A DNA stretch of 14,044 nucleotides from Monoraphidium neglectum (taxonomy: Eukaryota; Chlorophyta; Chlorophyceae; Sphaeropleales; Selenastraceae): assembly GCF_000611645.1 (NCBI RefSeq), contig NW_014012986.1:9633-23676 (forward strand), given 5' to 3'. Numbering within the stretch: the first letter of the stretch is position 1; every line of letters begins with the position of its first letter. The notes under the pieces are model-generated. The model searched no databases and was not told the origin of the DNA. It worked only from the letters and a program-made list of their open reading frames with translations. Both the position numbers and the translations under genes were made by a program. This document shows, one piece after another, positions 9,040-14,044 of the stretch.

Positions 9040-12000
9040 TCAGCGGCGCTCGCGGCGCGCGGCGATGAGCATGGCCGCGAACGTCAGCAGGTGGCAGATC
9101 CCGAGGTAGGCCAGCAGAATCACCGCGCTCATCCAGAACGGCCGGTGGAAGTTGAAGTAGGTCAGTATGCTGTTCGTGTCGAGCACGCAGTCCGGGGACG
9201 GGTTGGCGAAGAACAGGCGCAGCTGGTTGCGCTGGGGGTTGGACGCGTTGGGGAAGGCGCCCAGCAGGAAGGCCACCTCGGTCTCGCTGAGGCCGTTGGC
9301 ACAGGACAGGTAGACGCCGCCGAACTCGTTCATCGCCACGGCCTCGAAGCTGGACGGTGGGGCGGCGCGGGGCGGTTTGCAGGTCGACGGGTTAGGAGCC
9401 GGCAATGTCGAGATCTCCAAGTAATCCTCATCAAGGTCTATTTGCGGATGCCCAAGGCAAAGCAGGGCGCAAAGGGGTTAGTCGATGAGGTTGGGCGGGG
9501 CCCAAGGTGAGTTGCGACCACAATCGGCGCTGCCGCCGACCCACCTGTAGTATGTGGCGCTGATGTACCGCAGGTAGGTGATCCAGTAGTTCAGCACCTG
9601 TTGAGAAGAGGGATCATCGCAGTTGGGGCTTAGAGGGCGACACAGGTCAGATCAGCAGCGCCTAGATCACGCTCGGGAACGCAGGGCAGCATCACAAGCG
9701 CTCGAGACACGGGGGCAGTAAAAAGGGGTCGGGCGCGCACCTCAGGGAAGTTGACGAAGAAGCCGGAGAGCAGCAGCTGGATGGTGGTCCAGAGGATGGA
9801 GAGCATGAACGCGACGTCCTGGTTGGGCGCGATCACCGCGCACGCGTGCAGCACCTGCGGCAGGGCGACCCAGGGAAATCAGTTGAGTTTGGTGTCAGAA
9901 TGGACGCCGCTGACCTCCTAGCACCAGTTGGTGGGAAGGGCTGGGCCCTGTGCGGAGGGCCGGCAGCCGGCAGCTGGCAACATACTATATCGCCCCTTCT
10001 CCACCGCCCTGCACTCCGATATCAGGCAGGCCGCTATTGCACAGTTGACCCACCCGCAACGCCCCAGTATTGAACCCCGACGGCCGCCCACCTGAGTGGC
10101 GATGAGGTACATGACGGTGTTGATGAAGCCGTTCTTGAGCACCGCCTCGTACCCGGGCCGCAGCCCGCCCATGCCGTACACTGTGAAGCCAAACACGCAG
10201 GCCGACACGATCTGGAACGGCGTGATCGCCGAGATCTGCGGGCGCCATTTAATGGGGGGCAAGACATGTTTAGTGTATTTGTCAAAGAGCTCAGGCGCAG
10301 GCAAGCCCAACAGGAAAGGAGCCAGCAAGGGCGAGCAAGCAAGGACCCCGGGCTGGACTGCCTGCAGTCCAGCCCAGTCCAGTGGTGGATTTGCGCAGTC
10401 CAAAGGGGCGGAGTCCGCGGCCGCACCTTGGCGAGGTAGTAGGCGAGGGGGCGGTACAGCTGGCTGGAGGCGTCGCTGAGGTAGAATTTTTTGTCAGCGC
10501 TGTACAGCCCCATGGAGATGTAGGGCATCAGGCAGTAGAAGGAGAGCAGCATGTACACCAGGTTCAGGCGGCTGCGCGCGCTGCCGGCGTTGAACTGGGG
10601 TGGGGGCGGGGGAAAGGGGGTGGGAAACGAGGGCGTTGCGAGATCAGACGGGCTCTTGACTCAAGAAAAAGCAGGTGACAGGTACGCAGCATTGAGAAGC
10701 ACGGACGTTAACGGCGTCTCACCTACCGCCACAGCCCTCGTCCTTGCTTTGACACCGTCTCACCCACCGCCACAGCAGCAGAATTCCACCCTCTGCAAAG
10801 GCGGAGTGCAAGTGCAGGCATCCCAAACCTCCAGAAAACACCAACCGAACGCCCACACACCAACCCCCAGTGAAGCCCCAGTCAAACATTGGTCAAACGC
10901 GGCCGCTCACCGGCATCCCGTAGTAGAGGATCCCCATCACGATGCCGACCCATGCAAACGTGAGCGTGCGCCCGGCGACGTCGAAGGGGTTGCGCGTGAT
11001 GGCCAGCAGCTCGCGCCCGAATAGCGTCTTGTACTGCTTCCAGGCGCTCGACGCAAACGTCGCGTCGGCGGCGGCGCCGCCCTTGGCCTCCGCCAGCAGC
11101 GCATTGCCGCCCGCGCCCGCGGCAGACTCGCGCGCGCCGCTCGGGGACTGGCCGCCGGAGGCGAGGGCGGCGGTGTTGCTGGCGCTGGGGACGTGGATGA
11201 TGTTTCCAAGCCGGTCCTTCTTGCCCTCGCCGCTCTCGGCGCCGGTCAGGCCGTTCTCCTGGAGGTAGTGGGCCTGAAGGGGGGGATTGCAAGGGAACGG
11301 TTGTGGCCTCAGCTGAAGCATTGGGGTTTGAGGGGTGCTCAAACCCCTTGGGGTATTGGCATGGGGCGTGCGGGGTTGCAAGTTCCTTCTGTTCGGATGC
11401 GATAAGAACCCTTGCGCCCGCAAACTCACAGCCCCTGACTCCCCGGCCACCACGCAAAATCGCGCGCGGCCGACTGCACCTTGAAGTTGGACGACACGGA
11501 CAGGAGCTCGTCGCGCGTGGTGATGGTGTGGCCGTAGAAGCGCGCCGGCTTGGCAAAGCCAATGGCCACCAGGTCCAGCGCCCTGGCGCGGTGAGAGGCG
11601 TTGGATTGTCTTCAGCAAATCGGGCGTGGGCAGCTGGGCGCCCGGCCTTATTGGGGGGTGACTGTTTGAGCTAGGATCGGGGCAGGGGTGCGGCGCGCGC
11701 GGGCGTGGCGCCGCTAGCGCGAGGGGAGCAAACCCAAGCCCTGCAGCCGCCCTCTGGCAACGCTAGAGAGGGTGCGCGACATTGTGTGCGTCCGCTCGCG
11801 GCGCGCTGCGAGCAAGGCGGGACCGCGGGGCGCACCAGTCCGAGGGAACGCCGTGCAGGCTGGGGTCGTAGTGGTACCCCAGGGACCCAAACCAGGGCGT
11901 GATGCCCTCCCTCGGCCCGTGGTACATGAGGCGGCCGCTGGCCAGCAGCGTGACGGCGTCAAACATCAGCCAGATCGCGGAGCGCGGCTGGTGGATGGAG

Positions 12001-13873
12001 GCGATGACGACGTGGCTCTGCTCACGCACCATGCGCTTCAGGTAGCCCATGACCTGTGGTCGGAGTTTGGGTTGCGGGTTTGGGGTCAAGGGGTTAGGGT
12101 TTGAAAGGAGGAGAGCGGCCGCCATACGTAGGTCCGTTGCACGCCGTCTGCCGGTGTCAAAGCTGAGCCGGGAATGGGCCCGTGCCTGCAGCCGCGTTGG
12201 GCCAGAGGCCCCAACGCGGCAGGGGCCGCCCCTCTGCGGTTGGTGGCTGGGCCGGATGCATGGCTCCATGCACGCAGCTGGTTTCGCCGCACTAAGCCCT
12301 GCAGCATGCCACATTCCCCAAAACGGCCCCTGGACACCCTCGCGCCCGCTGCAAAACTTTACGCCCCTGCCCCAGGCCCCACCGTGAGTGCCGCAAACGA
12401 GTCGAGGCCCGAGGTCGGCTCGTCCAGGAAGAGAACAGATGGCGCCGCCAGGATGCCGGTCGCGATCGCCAGCCGCTTGCGCTCGCCGCCGCTCAGGCCG
12501 CGCATCATGAGGCCGCCGGGCAGCATGCCGCCGACGATGGTGCGGTGGGCGTGCGCGAGGCCGACCTCCGACAGGACCTCCCGAATGCGGTCCTTCCGGC
12601 GCTGCGGTGACCACTTGCCCGGCAGGATGATCTGTGTGGGAGGCGGGCGGGCGCGGACGACACGATGAGAAGCGGCTTCAGTTGGCGTCGCCCTCGCTAT
12701 TTGTTTAGCCGTGCGGAGGGGGGCGCCTCGCGGCCTGGCACCCTCAAGCCGTCTGCACAGGGGCCGGCGGCCAAAACAAAGCTCCGGAGCTTCAGCAGCG
12801 ACGCCCTGATGCATGCGCGAAGCTGCAGCCGTCCCCAAATCATGCGCAAGGCATTCGTTGAGAAGCCTCAAAGCGGCCCCGCGGCAGCTGAGCTGGTTGT
12901 GAAAAAAACCCACCTCTGCGTAGAAGCTCATGACCTCCCATGTCGTCATCGTCGGCACAAAGTTGTCCTCCTGGAATGATGACGAAACGCACACCGAAAG
13001 CCGAGGCGGCGGGGTTGGTACCTTAACATGCTGCAAACCCGCGCGTCTCTTACGTCGCAGGCACGGGAGCGGCCGGCTTGGCGTGAGAACGCACGCCTGC
13101 CTGTGCGTGCGCCGGGTCGAGTGCACGCGTCCCAAAACCGGCGCCCAGTCAAACCCCTGCGGACCCTCCATGGCCCACCTGGGGCACATATGCCGTCTTC
13201 TTGATAAAGCGCTTGCTCGAGCGCGCCCCGTTGACCAGCAGCCGCCCCGACAGGTTTCCGATGCTCTTGCGCATCGCCAGTATGTCCATGAACGTGGACT
13301 TGCCGGCGCCCGACGGCCCCAGCAGCGCCTGCATCTCCCCGGGCTGCGCGATGCCCCAAACGTCCGCCAAAACCTCCTTAGGCCCAGTGGGGGTCATGTA
13401 GCTGCAGCCGATGCCCTGCCACTCGAGGGTGGAGGGCGCCACGTGCACCGACAGGGAGTGCATCAGCGTCGGCTGCGCGGCGTCGAGCGCCTCGAAGACC
13501 TGCGGCGGCAGCGGCGGCAGCGGCGACAGCAGCGGCGGCGGTGGGGTTGGAACGCAAACGGCGGGGTCGCAGCGGTGCGGCACAGGCGTGCGGTGCTGGC
13601 CGGAAGAAGAGGCGCGGCCGCCGCAGCACGGGCGGAGGAAGGGGGGCACGAGGAACAGCAAAGGGGGACAGGGGGCAGGGGAAGAACCCGCGACTCGCCA
13701 GGCGCGCGGCAAGGGTGACGAGCGGTGACGGGCGCAACAAGTTGGGGGCCGCGGCGGGCCGCACTCACCTCGTCCGCATTGTCCTCCTGCGCGTCGCTGG
13801 TGCTGCCATTCAAAGACGCGCCGCCGGTGCCGGCCGCAAACGGCGACGTGGCGGCAGCGCCGCTGCCGTTGAC
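9040..13873 (-). CDS. ABCG-family (white/PDR-type) half ABC transporter, 12 exons, 5' end probably outside window
   Basis: ABCG half-transporters use ATP to export lipids, sterols, hormones or drugs across a membrane, usually as dimers. Exons in transcript order: 13873-13769, 13499-13179, 12970-12914, 12631-12383, 12053-11836, 11582-11480, 11273-10911, 10594-10427, 10235-10092, 9854-9741, 9597-9545, 9349-9040 (stop TGA). Joined, they give 734 residues with every intron GT...AG. The nucleotide-binding domain comes first, as in all ABCG proteins: Walker A GPSGAGKST (96-104), Q-loop YVPQED, signature LSGGE (207-211), Walker B VLFLDE, D-loop SGLD, H-loop SIHQPR. An Ala/Gly/Ser-rich linker leads to NPFDVAGR and about six membrane segments, starting near LTFAWVGIVMGILYYG and ending near LLAYLGICHLLTFAAMLIA. 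The long loop before the last segment holds two Cys. The domain looks intact. Substrate, membrane and partner cannot be told. Confidence 0.93.
10351..10376. repeat. Perfect 11-bp inverted repeat in an ABCG intron
   Basis: GGGCTGGACTG (10351-10361) and CAGTCCAGCCC (10366-10376) are exact reverse complements around a 4-nt loop. They lie in the intron 10426-10236, roughly 50-75 nt downstream of its donor. As RNA this would be a very stable hairpin. No coding role. Confidence 0.8.
10715..10776. repeat. Direct repeat pair of 21 bp in an ABCG intron
   Basis: Two 21-nt copies at 10715-10735 and 10756-10776 begin CGTCTCAC and end ACCGCCACAGC. They differ at one base and are 41 bp apart, within the intron 10910-10595. 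On the sense strand each copy contains a donor-like GGTGAGACG or GGGTGAGACG, so the pair may be a local duplication that left decoy donors. No exon continues from either. Confidence 0.6.
11323..11347. repeat. Perfect 10-bp inverted repeat in an ABCG intron
   Basis: GGGGTTTGAG (11323-11332) and CTCAAACCCC (11338-11347) are exact reverse complements around a 5-nt loop, in the intron 11479-11274. It is about 50 nt upstream of the acceptor on the sense strand, where a hairpin could affect branch-site use. Confidence 0.75.
12066..12102 (+). repeat. Short degenerate telomere-like G/T tract in an ABCG intron
   Basis: The plus strand has G-runs separated by T-rich spacers, including TTAGGGTTT at 12094-12102, which fits the plant and algal TTTAGGG telomere unit. 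The other units are degenerate. On the sense strand it is a C/A-rich tract immediately upstream of the CAG acceptor at 12056-12054, so it could simply be the splicing pyrimidine tract. Confidence 0.4.
12191..12220. repeat. Perfect 11-bp inverted repeat in the longest ABCG intron
   Basis: GCCGCGTTGGG (12191-12201) and CCCAACGCGGC (12210-12220) are exact reverse complements with an 8-nt loop. They lie near the middle of the 329-nt intron 12382-12054. A second small palindrome, TGCATGG (12257-12263) with CCATGCA (12266-12272), lies nearby. Confidence 0.8.
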
Positions 13874-13893
13874 CTGCGGGGAGCGCGCCGGCA

Positions 13894-13904
13894 GGGGGGG
13901 GGGG
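13894..13904. repeat. 11-nt poly-G run
   Basis: Eleven consecutive G on the plus strand are poly-C on the transcribed sense strand. The run lies about 20 nt upstream of the CAG acceptor at 13876-13874, where it may serve as the pyrimidine tract. Runs like this are also prone to sequencing-length error, which matters for deciding whether the stretch is coding. Confidence 0.8.
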
Positions 13905-13970
13905 CACGCGGTGGGCGGGCCGCGGCGCAGTGCTGCCCGGGTGCAGGCGCTCCCATGACGCCAGCGGTAC

Positions 13971-14044
13971 TCCATAATATTGAAATGATGAGCCGTAATC
14001 TGCAGCGGCCGGCTCCGCCCCGCCGGCGGGGGCCACGGCTGTTG
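13971..14044 (-). other. Possible 5' exon of the ABCG gene
   Basis: Read leftward from the window edge, this stretch is open and ends DYGSSFQYYG before a GTACCG donor-like site at 13970. If used, that donor would join in phase 0 to the exon starting at 13873, across a 96-nt intron with an 11-nt poly-C run and a CGCAG acceptor. GTACCG is unlike the gene's other donors, all GTG, and 96 nt would be its shortest intron. The alternatives are a GTGGCC donor at 14036 or a start at the ATG at 13975, which would read through the poly-C run. No in-frame ATG is visible in the exon itself, so the true start would lie outside. Confidence 0.3.

Noticed and set aside
8710..9510. 266-codon open frame on the plus strand
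   Set aside because: It is antisense to the last ABCG exon, which is securely identified. The composition is that of a GC-rich shadow frame.
13503..13545. GGC/GCA trinucleotide run considered as coding poly-Pro in ABCG
   Set aside because: On the sense strand it is a pyrimidine-rich tract ending in a CAG acceptor. The flanking exons join in phase 0 only if it is intronic.

Overview
The window is GC-rich nuclear DNA from a eukaryote with many short introns, most likely a green alga (Chlorophyta). The signs are GC-rich codons, introns of roughly 140-410 nt, almost uniform GTG-type splice donors, and CA/GT microsatellites inside introns. The species cannot be fixed from the sequence. No bacterial, viral, CRISPR or intact mobile-element signature was seen. 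Both recognisable genes lie on the minus strand and both run off the window.

1-7216 (minus): the 5' part of an axonemal dynein heavy chain gene, of the single-headed inner-arm type. I rebuilt 18 coding exons that join in frame at GT...AG introns. They encode about 858 residues of the N-terminal tail. The linker, the AAA motor ring and the microtubule-binding stalk lie beyond position 1. The window opens inside the intron after exon 18, in a TG microsatellite of at least 96 bp. The gene implies that the organism makes, or once made, motile flagella.

7217-9039: intergenic. The part next to the dynein start (about 7320-8100) is clearly poorer in GC than its surroundings. It has a cluster of poly(A)-signal-like motifs on the minus strand and weakly protein-like reading frames on the plus strand that I could not identify. 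8101-9039 is GC-rich with nothing recognisable; part of it must be the 3' UTR of the ABC transporter gene.

9040-14044 (minus): a nearly complete ABCG (white/PDR-type) half-transporter. Twelve coding exons join in frame into 734 residues: one nucleotide-binding domain with all its motifs, then six membrane segments. The first Met is probably just past the right edge.

The two genes are head-to-tail, and nothing in the sequence suggests they work together. No new multi-gene system was found. The points most worth checking are the low-GC interval, the perfect inverted repeats in three ABCG introns, the palindromic minisatellite in a dynein intron, and splice donors that sit inside or beside GT repeats.
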